In this document: positions 51,550-60,620 of the stretch, piece after piece
How positions within the stretch are numbered: the first letter of the stretch is position 1
Layout: every line of letters starts with the position of its first letter
Assembly (NCBI GenBank): GCA_965228065.1
Contig: OZ245788.1
Coordinates: 4,650,001-4,714,000 of the forward strand
Direction: 5' to 3'
Length of the DNA stretch: 64,000 nucleotides
DNA from: Sphingobium_A sp965228065
GTDB taxonomy: Bacteria; Pseudomonadota; Alphaproteobacteria; Sphingomonadales; Sphingomonadaceae
Made by a program: the position numbers and the translations under genes
Notes under the pieces: model-generated
The model's database searches: none
Seen by the model: the letters and a program-made list of their open reading frames with translations, nothing else
What the model was told of the DNA's origin: nothing

Positions 51550-53369
51550 GTCCGCGTCAGTGCTTCGACCGCGATCATCCGCGCTTCAGCCTCCAGCCCA
51601 ACGCGGCGCAATGCGGATATGATGTGATAGAGATGCGCTGGCGGCACATAGCGCCAATCATTGGTTTGCATCCCGATCGCCGCAAGAAGCACAGTCGTCC
51701 CCTTCTGTCCGCTGGCCGCAGCCCGATCGAGAAGCTGGCTCCAGCGCGACGCACGGTCGAGCTCGAAATCGAGATCGGTCGCCAGTCCCTTTGCTTCGGC
51801 CAGATCCAAACGTCCCAGCCCTGCCAGCCCGGCGACGAGAAACTGGCCCTTGAGCCCATCCACCGCATTCGCATAGCGGCTTGCCCGCGAGGCGTTGACC
51901 GTCAATCCACGCGTGCTCTGCAAACCGAGCGCTAGCAAGCCCCAGCTTTCGTCGTCACCGCCCGATTCGACGACACCGGACCAGCGCGCCGCGCGCCGGT
52001 CCAGCCCCGCGGTGAACATCGCGCGAAGCAATTGCGGGCCGTCGCCAAGATAGTCGGCGCTCGGTGCCACCCGCGCAGCCGCGCGCGCGGTGAGGATCAG
52101 CCCCGCATAGTGATCGTTGCCGCTTTCGCCGTCGCTCCACAATCCACGCATCGCCGCCAGGCGATCCGCCGGATCAGCTGCGGCATAGGCGTCACGCAGC
52201 TTGAGCGGTGGCGTTCCCGACTGCTCGGCGACATCGGTACGGTCGAGCACGCCGCCATAAAGATCGACCAGTGCCGTGCTCGACAAGACCCCCATCACCG
52301 CAGCGCGACGCCCGACAGCAATGCGTTCTGCATCGGGCAACATCGGCGCCCGCGCGCGCCAGCCTTGGACCTGCGGACCAACCGTCCGAAACAGTGCAGC
52401 CGGGATTTCCACGCCGGTGGCAGTCGCAAGGCCATACCGCCACGCGGTCAGCTGATCGACATTGTCCCATTCGATGGTGATCGAGCGCCGCCCGTTGACG
52501 CCCGCGCCAACCACCTTTTCGGCCAACAGCAGGTCGATTGTGCTGCGCCCGGCCAGTCGCGTACGGCGCGCCTGTTCGATCGCGGCAGTCGCGGTGCCCG
52601 GCTCTCCCGCAAGTGCAGCACAGATCGCCCGGGCAAGGATCCATGCGGTTTCGCGGCTTACCGCCGATGCCGGCTCGACCAATGGGCAGAGACCAGCAGG
52701 GTCGCCAAGCGCCAGCGAGGTCTGCATGGCGACTTCGAACAATTTCGGACTGTACTGGCTGGCATCGGGCACCTGCACCAACAGGCGTGCCGAATCGGCT
52801 TCACCCATGCGGAGCAGCAGCCATGCGCGTTCGGCGATCCAGTCCGGCGCGGAGACGCCGCGGGGTGTCGGCACGTTCGAAAGCAGGGTCCGCCGGAGCA
52901 TGATCGAGGTCCAGCGCGATGGCAAAGGCGCATCGAGCCGGCGCATGAGTTGCGACAGGACCTGACCATCGCTGCCGCCGAATGCGCCATTGCCCATCCC
53001 GCCATCGATATCGAGCAATGGTCCGACATTGAGCAGCGGGCGGACAGGTTCCGGCGGCAAGCTCGGCTGGAGCAGTTCCTCTTCGCCTTCGCCCTCTCCG
53101 GTTTCCTCGCCGGCAGCGGCCGCGTCGGCAGGCGTCGTCGGCTGGCCGGGCAATGGCTGCACGGTCGGACCGGGAGTCGGGGTCGGTGTCGCCGGACGAG
53201 GCCCCGTCGCTGGCGGCGGTGCCGGCGGCACGGGATCACCGAACCCGGGCGGCAACAGCGATTCGGGCGCCTGCTGCCCGATCGCGGGAATCGCTGCGAC
53301 CAGCCCGATCCCGGCGAGCGCGGCGCCGATCAGCGCCAGGCGCGAAACTTTAGCGTCCCAGCGCTTCAT
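51546..53369 (-). CDS. Unrecognised secreted protein, 607 aa
   Basis: I do not recognise a family. Residues 8-32 (VSRLALIGAALAGIGLVAAI) look like a signal peptide or membrane anchor. A Pro/Thr-rich linker (residues about 40-75) and an acidic stretch (GEETGEGEGEEELLQ) follow. The remaining 480 residues are Ala/Leu-rich and helical with repeated short hairpins, as in TPR/SEL1-type solenoids. It is translated from an ATG 20 nt inside the end of the upstream small gene and is coupled to xerD by ATGA. A periplasmic scaffold role is a guess. Confidence 0.75.
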   Translation of the reverse strand: MKRWDAKVSRLALIGAALAGIGLVAAIPAIGQQAPESLLPPGFGDPVPPAPPPATGPRPATPTPTPGPTVQPLPGQPTTPADAAAAGEETGEGEGEEELLQPSLPPEPVRPLLNVGPLLDIDGGMGNGAFGGSDGQVLSQLMRRLDAPLPSRWTSIMLRRTLLSNVPTPRGVSAPDWIAERAWLLLRMGEADSARLLVQVPDASQYSPKLFEVAMQTSLALGDPAGLCPLVEPASAVSRETAWILARAICAALAGEPGTATAAIEQARRTRLAGRSTIDLLLAEKVVGAGVNGRRSITIEWDNVDQLTAWRYGLATATGVEIPAALFRTVGPQVQGWRARAPMLPDAERIAVGRRAAVMGVLSSTALVDLYGGVLDRTDVAEQSGTPPLKLRDAYAAADPADRLAAMRGLWSDGESGNDHYAGLILTARAAARVAPSADYLGDGPQLLRAMFTAGLDRRAARWSGVVESGGDDESWGLLALGLQSTRGLTVNASRASRYANAVDGLKGQFLVAGLAGLGRLDLAEAKGLATDLDFELDRASRWSQLLDRAAASGQKGTTVLLAAIGMQTNDWRYVPPAHLYHIISALRRVGLEAEARMIAVEALTRT

Positions 53370-53487
53370 TGGGCACGGTCTTCTCGATGCGTTTCTGCGG
53401 CTGCTCATGTGCGAGCGTGGACAGCAGATACAGACCGCCCACCAGGACGACGAGCAGGATGACGAGGTTTCTAATGGCGCGCGACAT
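53350..53487 (-). CDS. Small membrane protein, 45 aa, overlapping the 607-aa gene
   Basis: A 45-codon frame from ATG 53487. Residues 6-26 (RNLVILLVVLVGGLYLLSTL) form one membrane segment, followed by a charged tail (HEQPQKRIEKTVPNEALGR). It overlaps the next gene by 20 nt in another frame. The fully hydrophobic core and charge pattern suggest a real small protein. The neighbouring aroK is divergent, so it would head the xerD-accA unit. Confidence 0.5.
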   Translation of the reverse strand: MSRAIRNLVILLVVLVGGLYLLSTLAHEQPQKRIEKTVPNEALGR

Positions 53488-53584
53488 GCCTGTCCTATGC
53501 TGCGCCAGCGCCCAAGCGGCAAGAGCGAAGCGACGCAGCACACCCTTTTGCTCCATCCATCCGGCTTGTGTATAGCGCGCCGCC

Positions 53585-54136
53585 ATGCCCCAATCCGCTT
53601 CAGTCATAGTGCCAGGACCGGACAGGCCGATCGTGCTGATCGGGCTGATGGGTGTTGGAAAATCGACGGTCGGGCGGCGATTGGCAGCGCGATTGGGCCT
53701 GTCGTTCGTCGACGCAGACAATGAAATCGAGGCCGCAGCCGGGCTCTCCATCTCCGAGATTTTCGAGCGCTACGGCGAATCCTATTTCCGTGACGGCGAA
53801 CGGCGCGTGATCGCCCGATTGATCGATGGCACGCCCAAGGTGATCGCAACGGGCGGCGGTGCGTTCATCCAGGAAGAGACACGCGCACTGATTCTCGATC
53901 GTGCGCTCGCAATCTGGCTCGACGCCGATGTCGATGTACTCGCGCAACGCGTCGCGCGACGCGACACCCGTCCATTGCTTCGTGACAAGGATCCACGCAC
54001 CGTGCTGTCAGAGCTCGCCGCCATCCGCAATCCGATCTACGCGCTCGCGCCCATTCATGTGCGCAGCCAGGCTTCACCCCATGAATTGGCGGTGGAACGG
54101 ATTATCCGCGCATTGAAGGAGCGTGGTCTGCGATGA
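53585..54136 (+). CDS. aroK: Shikimate kinase
   Basis: A 183-residue kinase that phosphorylates shikimate in aromatic amino-acid synthesis. The P-loop is GLMGVGKST (residues 20-28). Shikimate binding uses FVDADNEIE and the GGG motif of VIATGGGAFI. The lid Arg lies in RRDTRPLLRDKDP. The stop overlaps the aroB start (ATGA), so the two are coupled, as is common. Confidence 0.97.
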   Translation: MPQSASVIVPGPDRPIVLIGLMGVGKSTVGRRLAARLGLSFVDADNEIEAAAGLSISEIFERYGESYFRDGERRVIARLIDGTPKVIATGGGAFIQEETRALILDRALAIWLDADVDVLAQRVARRDTRPLLRDKDPRTVLSELAAIRNPIYALAPIHVRSQASPHELAVERIIRALKERGLR

Positions 54137-55230
54137 GCATCGTGCCCGTCCAGCTCGGCGAACGCAGCTACGATGTTGCGATCGAGGCCGGCGCGCTCGA
54201 TCGCGCAGCCGATCGGCTTGCGCCCTGGCTCAAACGCGGCCGCGCGATCATCGTGACCGATGCCAATGTTGCAGAACATCAGCTCGCGCGTCTCGAAGCC
54301 GCACTCGACGGTTTAGAGCGTCATACGATCGTGCTGCCTGCGGGCGAATCCACCAAAAGCTGGGCGCAGCTCGAATCGCTGACGGATCGACTGCTCGCGC
54401 TCGAGGTCGAACGCGGCGATCATGTCATCGCGCTGGGCGGCGGCGTGATCGGCGATCTGGTCGGTTTCGCGGCATCCATCCTGAAACGCGGCTGCGGCTT
54501 CGTGCAGATTCCCACGACATTGCTGGCGCAGGTCGACAGTTCGGTCGGCGGCAAGACCGCAATCAACACGCGCGCAGGCAAGAATCTGATCGGCGCTTTC
54601 CATCAGCCGAGCTTCGTGCTGATCGACCCGACCGTGCTCGACACATTGCCACGCCGCGAGCTTGCCGCCGGCTATGCGGAAGTCGTCAAATACGGACTGA
54701 TCGGCGATTTCGATTTCTTCCAATGGTGTGAGGCAAACGCCGCAGCGCTGTTGGCCGGCGACGCGGAAGCACGCGTGCAGGCGATCGCGACAAGCGTCGC
54801 GGCCAAGGCAACCATCGTTGGTGAAGACGAGCGGGAAACCAGCGGACGCCGCGCGCTGCTCAATCTGGGCCATACGTTCGGCCATGCACTCGAAGCGGAA
54901 ACCGGCTTTTCGGATCGCCTGTTGCATGGCGAGGGTGTGGCCGCCGGGATGGCGCTTGCCTTCCGCTTCTCTGCCAGCCGTGGCCTGTGCTCGGCCCAGG
55001 ATGCCGAACGCGTCGCGGCGCATCTGCGCGCAATCGGTCTTCCCGACGGCCTTGCGGCAGCGGGCATCGCGGCTTCGGGCGAGACATTGGTCGCGCACAT
55101 GCTGCACGACAAGAAGATGGCGGCAGGCACCCTGCCCTTCATCCTCGCGCGCGGCATCGGCGATTCGTTCGTCGACAAGAGCGTGGCGCTGGCCGACGTC
55201 GCGGCGTTCCTCGACGCCGAGCCGCGATAA
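54133..55230 (+). CDS. aroB: 3-Dehydroquinate synthase
   Basis: A 365-residue NAD/Zn-dependent enzyme of the shikimate pathway. IALGGGVIGDLVGFAASILK binds NAD, and QIPTTLLAQVDSSVGGKTAI is the substrate loop. The zinc ligands include the Glu in AGYAEVVKYG and two His downstream (LGHTFGHALE, LLHGEGVAAGM). The full length is normal. Confidence 0.97.
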   Translation: MSIVPVQLGERSYDVAIEAGALDRAADRLAPWLKRGRAIIVTDANVAEHQLARLEAALDGLERHTIVLPAGESTKSWAQLESLTDRLLALEVERGDHVIALGGGVIGDLVGFAASILKRGCGFVQIPTTLLAQVDSSVGGKTAINTRAGKNLIGAFHQPSFVLIDPTVLDTLPRRELAAGYAEVVKYGLIGDFDFFQWCEANAAALLAGDAEARVQAIATSVAAKATIVGEDERETSGRRALLNLGHTFGHALEAETGFSDRLLHGEGVAAGMALAFRFSASRGLCSAQDAERVAAHLRAIGLPDGLAAAGIAASGETLVAHMLHDKKMAAGTLPFILARGIGDSFVDKSVALADVAAFLDAEPR

Positions 55231-55243
55231 ATCGGTTTGGAAA

Positions 55244-55579
55244 TCAGCCCCTCAGCGCCGCCCAGGCAAGCCACAGCCAGCCGACGATCAGCAAGGTACC
55301 GCCGATCGGCGTGATCGCGCCAAGCCATCGCGGCGCACCGATCGCCATCGCATAAAGCGTCAACGCAAAGATCGCGCCGCCGGCAAGGAACAGCGCCGCA
55401 GGGCCCTTCGCTCCGATCCGATCGAACACGGCGAGTGCCGCGACCGCATGGATAAGCTGATAGGTCGCCCCGGTCTTGAGCCACTCGGCGGCCGGGCCTG
55501 ATGCGCCATGCGCACCGAAGGCCCCGGCAGCCACTGCGATTGCGCCCGACAGGGCCGCAAGCACCACGATCATCCGCAA
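55244..55579 (-). CDS. DUF423 family membrane protein
   Basis: A 111-residue inner-membrane protein with four hydrophobic segments. AAGAFGAHGASG is a DUF423 hallmark, as is LFLAGGAIFALTLYAMAI. Function unknown. It overlaps the end of the upstream CPA2 antiporter gene by 10 nt and is the last gene of that operon. Confidence 0.85.
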   Translation of the reverse strand: MRMIVVLAALSGAIAVAAGAFGAHGASGPAAEWLKTGATYQLIHAVAALAVFDRIGAKGPAALFLAGGAIFALTLYAMAIGAPRWLGAITPIGGTLLIVGWLWLAWAALRG

Positions 55580-57339
55580 TCCTCTCCAAGCCCGGAATTT
55601 CTCTGGCTGAACATCCGATCCATACCGGCGCGGAGATCGCCCGTCTCGCTCTGCACCTTCAACCGTGCCGCATCGCGCTCGCGATAATCCGCTTCGGTCT
55701 GGTCGATCTCGGAATTGTCGATGCCCAGCGCGTGCATCGACTGACGCGCGAGCACGATCGCGCTTTCGAACACATCCCGCACCGCACCCGCGATCGGCGC
55801 CGAACCAATCCGCATCATGTGCCGGCGGTCATAGGCGCGCACCAGGATCGATGCGTCGGGAAAGGCCTTTGCGATGAGTTTCAGCGATGCTTCGTCCAGC
55901 TGGTCGCCGTCGAGGCAGAAGATCAATGCATGCGCTTCCTCGGCACCGGCGCGGCGCAGCAGGTCGACGCGCGTGCCGTCGCCATAATGGACCTTCATCC
56001 CGAAATCGCCCGCGACCGCGATGGTTTCGGGATCCGAATCGATCAGCGAGACCTGTACGCCCTGCCCCACGAGCATCTGCCCGACCGTCTGGCCGAACCG
56101 GCCATAGCCGACCACGATCGCAGAGGCGCCATCGCTCACCGGGCCATCCAGTTTCGCATCGCTGCCGCGCGGCTCGGCACGGAAGCGGCGGGTGAATGCC
56201 ATCAGGAACGGCGTGGTCGCCATCGATATCGTCACCACCGCGCCGAACAGGCTGGCAGCCTCCGGTTCGATGAGCATCGCACTCTGCGCTTGCGCGAACA
56301 GCACGAAGCCGAACTCGCCGCCCTGGCTGAGCAACAGGCCGAGCGCCAGCGCCTGGCGCCACGCCATCTTGAACAACAGCCCCAGCCCCATGACGATCGC
56401 GGTCTTGGTGACGATCAGCGCGGCCGCCATGCCGATGATGAAGATCGGCCGCTCGGCGATGACCGAAAGATCGAGCATCATCCCGACCGCCAGGAAGAAC
56501 AGGCCGAGCAGGATCGTGCGGAAGGGTTCCACATCGGCTTCGAGCTGATGCCGGTACGGGCTTTCCGCCAGCATCACGCCGGCGATAAAGGCGCCCAGCG
56601 CCGTCGAAAGCCCCAAAGCCTCCATCACGGCAGCACTCGCAATGACCGCGAACAGGCCGGCGAAGACAAACATCTCGCGTTCGCCGAGATTGCCGATCAG
56701 CCGGAACAAGGGGTTGAGGATAAATCGCCCGGCAAGCACCAGCCCGACGACCGCCGCGACGGTGTAAAGCCCGAGCTGCCAGCCCGGCGGGCCCGCAGCA
56801 TCGGCAGGGTTGCGCGACAGGGCGGCAATGATTGTGATCAGCGGAACGATCGAGAGATCCTGGAACAACAGGATCGAGAAGGCGCGTTCGCCAAAGGGCG
56901 TGCGCAATCGGCCGGCCGATTGCAGCATCGGCAGCACCTGCGCGGTCGATGACAGGCCAAGCGGAAGTCCGAGCGCAAGCGCCGCAGCGAAGGTGAAGGG
57001 TGTGAAGCCGAAAACCAGCAACGCCACCGCGAGCCCGCACAAGGCAACCTGCAACAGGCCAAGCCCGAAAATATCCCCGCGCATCTGCCATAATCGCGTC
57101 GGCGACAATTCCAGCCCGACCAGGAACAGCAGCAGCGTGATTCCCAGTTCCGCGATACCCAGCTTCTGTTCGGCATCGCCGACCAGCCCGAGCAGATACG
57201 GGCCAACCAGCGCCCCTGCCACGAGATAGCCGAGCACGGCACCCAGCCCCAGCTTGCGGAACAGCAGGACGAACACCAGTGCGAAACCGAGCAGGATGAC
57301 ACCGTCGCGCAGCATCGGGACGCCCCCGCCCTCGTGCAT
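55570..57339 (-). CDS. CPA2-family cation:proton antiporter (Kef/Ybal-like) with RCK domain
   Basis: A 589-residue transporter. Residues about 10-390 hold eleven or twelve membrane segments with the CPA2 motif GITLLLFLVGLELSPTRLW. Residues about 420-540 are a TrkA-N/RCK domain whose nucleotide-binding fingerprint is AIVVGYGRFGQTVGQML, with VSLIDSDPETI after strand 2. It probably exchanges K+ or Na+ for H+ under ligand gating. No KefF/KefG partner is nearby. The ATG at 57339 shares one base with the upstream stop; 57315 is an alternative. Confidence 0.9.
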   Translation of the reverse strand: MHEGGGVPMLRDGVILLGFALVFVLLFRKLGLGAVLGYLVAGALVGPYLLGLVGDAEQKLGIAELGITLLLFLVGLELSPTRLWQMRGDIFGLGLLQVALCGLAVALLVFGFTPFTFAAALALGLPLGLSSTAQVLPMLQSAGRLRTPFGERAFSILLFQDLSIVPLITIIAALSRNPADAAGPPGWQLGLYTVAAVVGLVLAGRFILNPLFRLIGNLGEREMFVFAGLFAVIASAAVMEALGLSTALGAFIAGVMLAESPYRHQLEADVEPFRTILLGLFFLAVGMMLDLSVIAERPIFIIGMAAALIVTKTAIVMGLGLLFKMAWRQALALGLLLSQGGEFGFVLFAQAQSAMLIEPEAASLFGAVVTISMATTPFLMAFTRRFRAEPRGSDAKLDGPVSDGASAIVVGYGRFGQTVGQMLVGQGVQVSLIDSDPETIAVAGDFGMKVHYGDGTRVDLLRRAGAEEAHALIFCLDGDQLDEASLKLIAKAFPDASILVRAYDRRHMMRIGSAPIAGAVRDVFESAIVLARQSMHALGIDNSEIDQTEADYRERDAARLKVQSETGDLRAGMDRMFSQRNSGLGEDCG

Positions 57340-57767
57340 CAATCGCCTGCGGCGCGGGCCGCAGCCTCCGCGGCCGCTTCGAAGGCGAGCCGGATCGAGG
57401 GATGCCGCGCCGCATGCGGCCGTGCGGGCAGGAAGATATCGAGACCCGGCCATTCGCCAGGATCGTCACGCGTGCCGGCCAGAAATCCGGCCAGGGCGTC
57501 GCGTGCCGCTTCAAGTTCGGCCCGGCTCTTGCCGATCGCCGCGGCGGCCATCAGCGATGCAGATGCCTGGCCGAGCGCGCAGGCACGAACCTCCTGCCCC
57601 AGTGCAGAGACACGTCCGTCCGCGTCGAGCATCACATCCACCGTCACGCGGCTGCCACAGACCGGCGAACGCTTCTCCGACGTTCCCTGAGCATCGGCGA
57701 GACGCGCATGATGCGGGATCGTCGCCGCCAGCTTCAGGATCGCGGTGTTGTAGAGCGGGGCGTTCAT
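57339..57767 (-). CDS. NifU/IscU-like iron-sulfur scaffold, third Cys absent
   Basis: A 142-residue NifU N-domain-like protein. Cys37 (SPVCGSRVTV) and Cys63 (RACALGQASAS) match two of the three scaffold ligands. At the place of the third Cys the sequence reads ARHPSIRLAFEA, with no Cys, as in a subgroup of alphaproteobacterial homologues. It may bind a cluster through another residue or be a carrier. The ATG at 57767 overlaps the cvpA stop (ATGA). Confidence 0.85.
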   Translation of the reverse strand: MNAPLYNTAILKLAATIPHHARLADAQGTSEKRSPVCGSRVTVDVMLDADGRVSALGQEVRACALGQASASLMAAAAIGKSRAELEAARDALAGFLAGTRDDPGEWPGLDIFLPARPHAARHPSIRLAFEAAAEAAARAAGD

Positions 57768-58318
57768 CCAGCCTTCGCATCCCGGGATTTTGCAGCAGGT
57801 GCCGGCTCGTCGCCATCCTCCTGACGCTGCTGGACGAAATCGACCAGCGCCCTGCTCGACGCATCGAGCAACGGATAGGTGTAGGATTTCGCCATCCATT
57901 CGGGACGCTGGGCACGGCCGCCATATAGGGTGTCGTACACCAGATTGACCGCCAGATAGATCACGGCGGCGATGATCAGCCCCTTCAACGCACCGAAGCC
58001 GATGCCGAGCACGCGATCGAAGCTGCCCAGCACGGATTGCCGCGTCCGCTGCCCGACGGCGCGTGCGGTGAGCCGGCCCGCCAGGAAAGTGAGACCGAAC
58101 ACCAGGGCGAAGGCCAGGACCATCGCGCCACCTTCGGTGCCCACCCAGCCGCGGACCAGCAATGTCACGGGCTCGTGGAACAGCTTCACCGCAAACACGG
58201 CCACGATCCACGCCATCAGCGACAGCACTTCGGTGGTAAATCCGCGCAGGAAGCCGAGCACGGCAGCGCCGCCGACCAGCAGGAGAACGATGATGTCGAG
58301 AGCGGTGAAGGCAGACAT
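57764..58318 (-). CDS. cvpA: CvpA family membrane protein
   Basis: A 184-residue inner-membrane protein with four hydrophobic segments. ALDIIVLLLVGGAAVLGFLR and VLGSFDRVLGIGFGALKGLI are CvpA motifs. A hydrophilic C-terminus follows (QQRQEDGDEPAPAAK). CvpA is linked to envelope homeostasis and colicin V in E. coli. It heads an operon with the scaffold, antiporter and DUF423 genes. A GTG two codons upstream (58324) is an alternative start. Confidence 0.9.
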   Translation of the reverse strand: MSAFTALDIIVLLLVGGAAVLGFLRGFTTEVLSLMAWIVAVFAVKLFHEPVTLLVRGWVGTEGGAMVLAFALVFGLTFLAGRLTARAVGQRTRQSVLGSFDRVLGIGFGALKGLIIAAVIYLAVNLVYDTLYGGRAQRPEWMAKSYTYPLLDASSRALVDFVQQRQEDGDEPAPAAKSRDAKAG

Positions 58319-58453
58319 GGGCACCAGCTAGACGAAGTTGCGCCAAATTAGAATCGGCATTCGGCGGGCAATGCGAAATCTCCACCGTTTCTGCACGTGG
58401 GGAATGTTGCCCCGCGCTTCAAGCGCGCATCCTTCAAGCTTCAAGCCGCGATC

Positions 58454-59827
58454 CTATTCGCGCGCCAGCATATGATCGACAAACTGGCGGAGCGTGCGAA
58501 AACCCGAAAGCTTCAGCCCGCTCTTCTCCGTACCGAGCGCGGACGGCACCAGCGCGCGGGAAAATCCCAGCTTCGCGGCTTCCTTCAGGCGCAGCGCACC
58601 ATGCGCCACCGGGCGGATCTCCCCCGAAAGCGAAATTTCGCCGAACGAGACCGCGTCCGACGCCACCGGACGCTCGCTGAGCGCGGACACCAGCGCGGCC
58701 GCCACGGCCATGTCGGCCGCCGGATCGGTCACCCGATAGCCGCCGGCAATGTTCAGATAGACCTCGCAGGTCGAGAAGCTGAGCCCGCACCGCGCCTCGA
58801 GCACCGCAAGCACCATCGCCAGGCGCCCCGAATCCCATCCGACCACCGCGCGCCTGGGCGTAGCGCCGCTTGCCAGCCGCACCGTCAGCGCCTGGATCTC
58901 GACCAGCACCGGACGGGTGCCTTCCAGCGCGGGAAACACCGTCGATCCCGTCACCGTCTCGTCGCGATTGGTGAGGAACAAGGCCGACGGATTGGAAATC
59001 TCCTCCAGCCCCCCTTCCGCCATCGAGAAGACGCCGATCTCATCGGTGCCGCCGAAGCGGTTCTTGATCGCGCGGAGGATCCGATACTGGTGGCTGCGCT
59101 CCCCCTCAAAGCTCAGCACGGTATCGACCATATGTTCAAGCACGCGCGGGCCGGCGATCGATCCATCCTTGGTGACGTGCCCGACCAGCACCAGCGCGGT
59201 GCCCCGCTCCTTGGCAAAGCGGATCAGTTCCTGCGCGGATGCGCGGACCTGGCTCACGGTTCCCGGCGCGCCCTCGATCAGGTCGCTGTGCATGGTCTGG
59301 ATCGAATCGATCACCAGCATTGCCGGCGGTCGGCCACTGCCGAAGGTGGTCAATATGTCGCGGACCGACGTCGCCGCCGCGAGCTGTACCGGGGCATTGC
59401 CCAGTCCCAGACGTCGGGCGCGCAACCGAACCTGATCGGCCGCTTCCTCGCCCGAGACATAGGCGACTGGCATGCCCGACAAGGCAAGCCGCGCGGCCGC
59501 CTGCAACAACAGGGTCGATTTTCCGATGCCGGGATCGCCGCCGATCAACGTCGCCGATCCTTCGACGAATCCGCCGCCCAGCGCGCGATCGAGCTCCTTG
59601 ATGCCGGTCGACGCACGTTCGGGCAGCGCGATATCGGCGTCGAGGCCAACCAGAGTGACAGCGCGTCCGCCCGATTGCAGGTTATGCTTCGCCGAAAAGG
59701 GCGTCACCGCCACGCCAGCTTCCTCGACCAGCGTGTTCCATTCTCCGCAATCGACGCATTGCCCCTGCCATTTGGAAGAGACCGAGCCGCAAAGCTGACA
59801 CACAAATCGCCGCTGAGGTTTTGCCAT
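58454..59827 (-). CDS. radA: DNA repair protein RadA
   Basis: A 457-residue RecA-like branch-migration factor. The N-terminal zinc finger is CQLCGSVSSKWQGQCVDCG. Walker A is GGDPGIGKSTLLLQAA, and the KNRFG motif is present in AIKNRFGGTDEIGVF. A Lon-like C-terminal domain (ISLSGEIRPVAHGALRLKEA) completes it. The ATG at 59827 is used. It acts in recombination and stalled-fork repair. Confidence 0.97.
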   Translation of the reverse strand: MAKPQRRFVCQLCGSVSSKWQGQCVDCGEWNTLVEEAGVAVTPFSAKHNLQSGGRAVTLVGLDADIALPERASTGIKELDRALGGGFVEGSATLIGGDPGIGKSTLLLQAAARLALSGMPVAYVSGEEAADQVRLRARRLGLGNAPVQLAAATSVRDILTTFGSGRPPAMLVIDSIQTMHSDLIEGAPGTVSQVRASAQELIRFAKERGTALVLVGHVTKDGSIAGPRVLEHMVDTVLSFEGERSHQYRILRAIKNRFGGTDEIGVFSMAEGGLEEISNPSALFLTNRDETVTGSTVFPALEGTRPVLVEIQALTVRLASGATPRRAVVGWDSGRLAMVLAVLEARCGLSFSTCEVYLNIAGGYRVTDPAADMAVAAALVSALSERPVASDAVSFGEISLSGEIRPVAHGALRLKEAAKLGFSRALVPSALGTEKSGLKLSGFRTLRQFVDHMLARE

Positions 59828-59927
59828 CAATGTTCCCTAACTGTTCCAGAAAGAGAACGCCAGACGACTTCGTGCGTTCTTGCGCAATGGGCTCACCCTT
59901 TCCCCTTCTCGTCGCTATGGCGGTGTC

Positions 59928-60620
59928 ATGATGCGCGTCGCCAGCTACAATATCCGCAAATCCATCGGCACCGATCGCCGTCGCCGACCGGAACGCACGC
60001 TGGAGGTGCTGAACGAGGTCGGCGCGGACGTGATCGCGCTTCAGGAAGCGGATCGGCGTTTCGGCGCACGTATCGGCGTCATTCCGCTCCGCATGCTGGA
60101 AGAGCATAGCGACTATGCCCATGTTCCCTTCGATATGCGCGCCGACAGCATGGGCTGGCACGGCAATGCCATCCTCCTGCGTAAGTCCGCAGAAATCCTC
60201 CGCCGCGAAGTGATCCACCTGCCCTCGCTGGAACCGCGCGGCGCGGTGCTCGCTGACATCGCGATCGACGGCAGAATGCTGCGCGTCGTCGGCATGCATC
60301 TCGACCTGTCGGGCCTGTGGCGCCGTCGCCAGGCCCATGCCCTGCTCCACCATCTGGATGCGTGCGCGCCGATGCCGACGGTGATGATGGGCGATCTCAA
60401 CGAATGGAGCAGCCGGTCGGGCTGCCTGCGCGATTTCGGCAAGCATTTCGCGTTCGCCGAATGCGGCAAGAGCTTTCATGCCCGCCGGCCGGTGGCGATG
60501 CTCGATCGCATCATGGTGTCGCCGCATCTCCAGATCGCCGACAGCGGCGTCCATCATAGTGCGTCGGCGCGCAAGGCATCCGACCATTTGCCGATCTGGG
60601 CGGATGTGACGGACGCCTGA
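59928..60620 (+). CDS. Endonuclease/exonuclease/phosphatase family protein
   Basis: A 230-residue EEP-fold metallohydrolase. MRVASYNIRKSIGTDRRR opens with the conserved Asn, VIALQEAD contains the metal-binding Glu, GMHLDLS the catalytic His, MMGDLNEWSS the Asp-Asn pair and KASDHLPIWADV the final Asp-His. It could act on DNA, lipid or phosphate esters. It is divergent from radA with about 100 nt between starts. There are two adjacent ATGs (59928 and 59931). Confidence 0.9.
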   Translation: MMRVASYNIRKSIGTDRRRRPERTLEVLNEVGADVIALQEADRRFGARIGVIPLRMLEEHSDYAHVPFDMRADSMGWHGNAILLRKSAEILRREVIHLPSLEPRGAVLADIAIDGRMLRVVGMHLDLSGLWRRRQAHALLHHLDACAPMPTVMMGDLNEWSSRSGCLRDFGKHFAFAECGKSFHARRPVAMLDRIMVSPHLQIADSGVHHSASARKASDHLPIWADVTDA

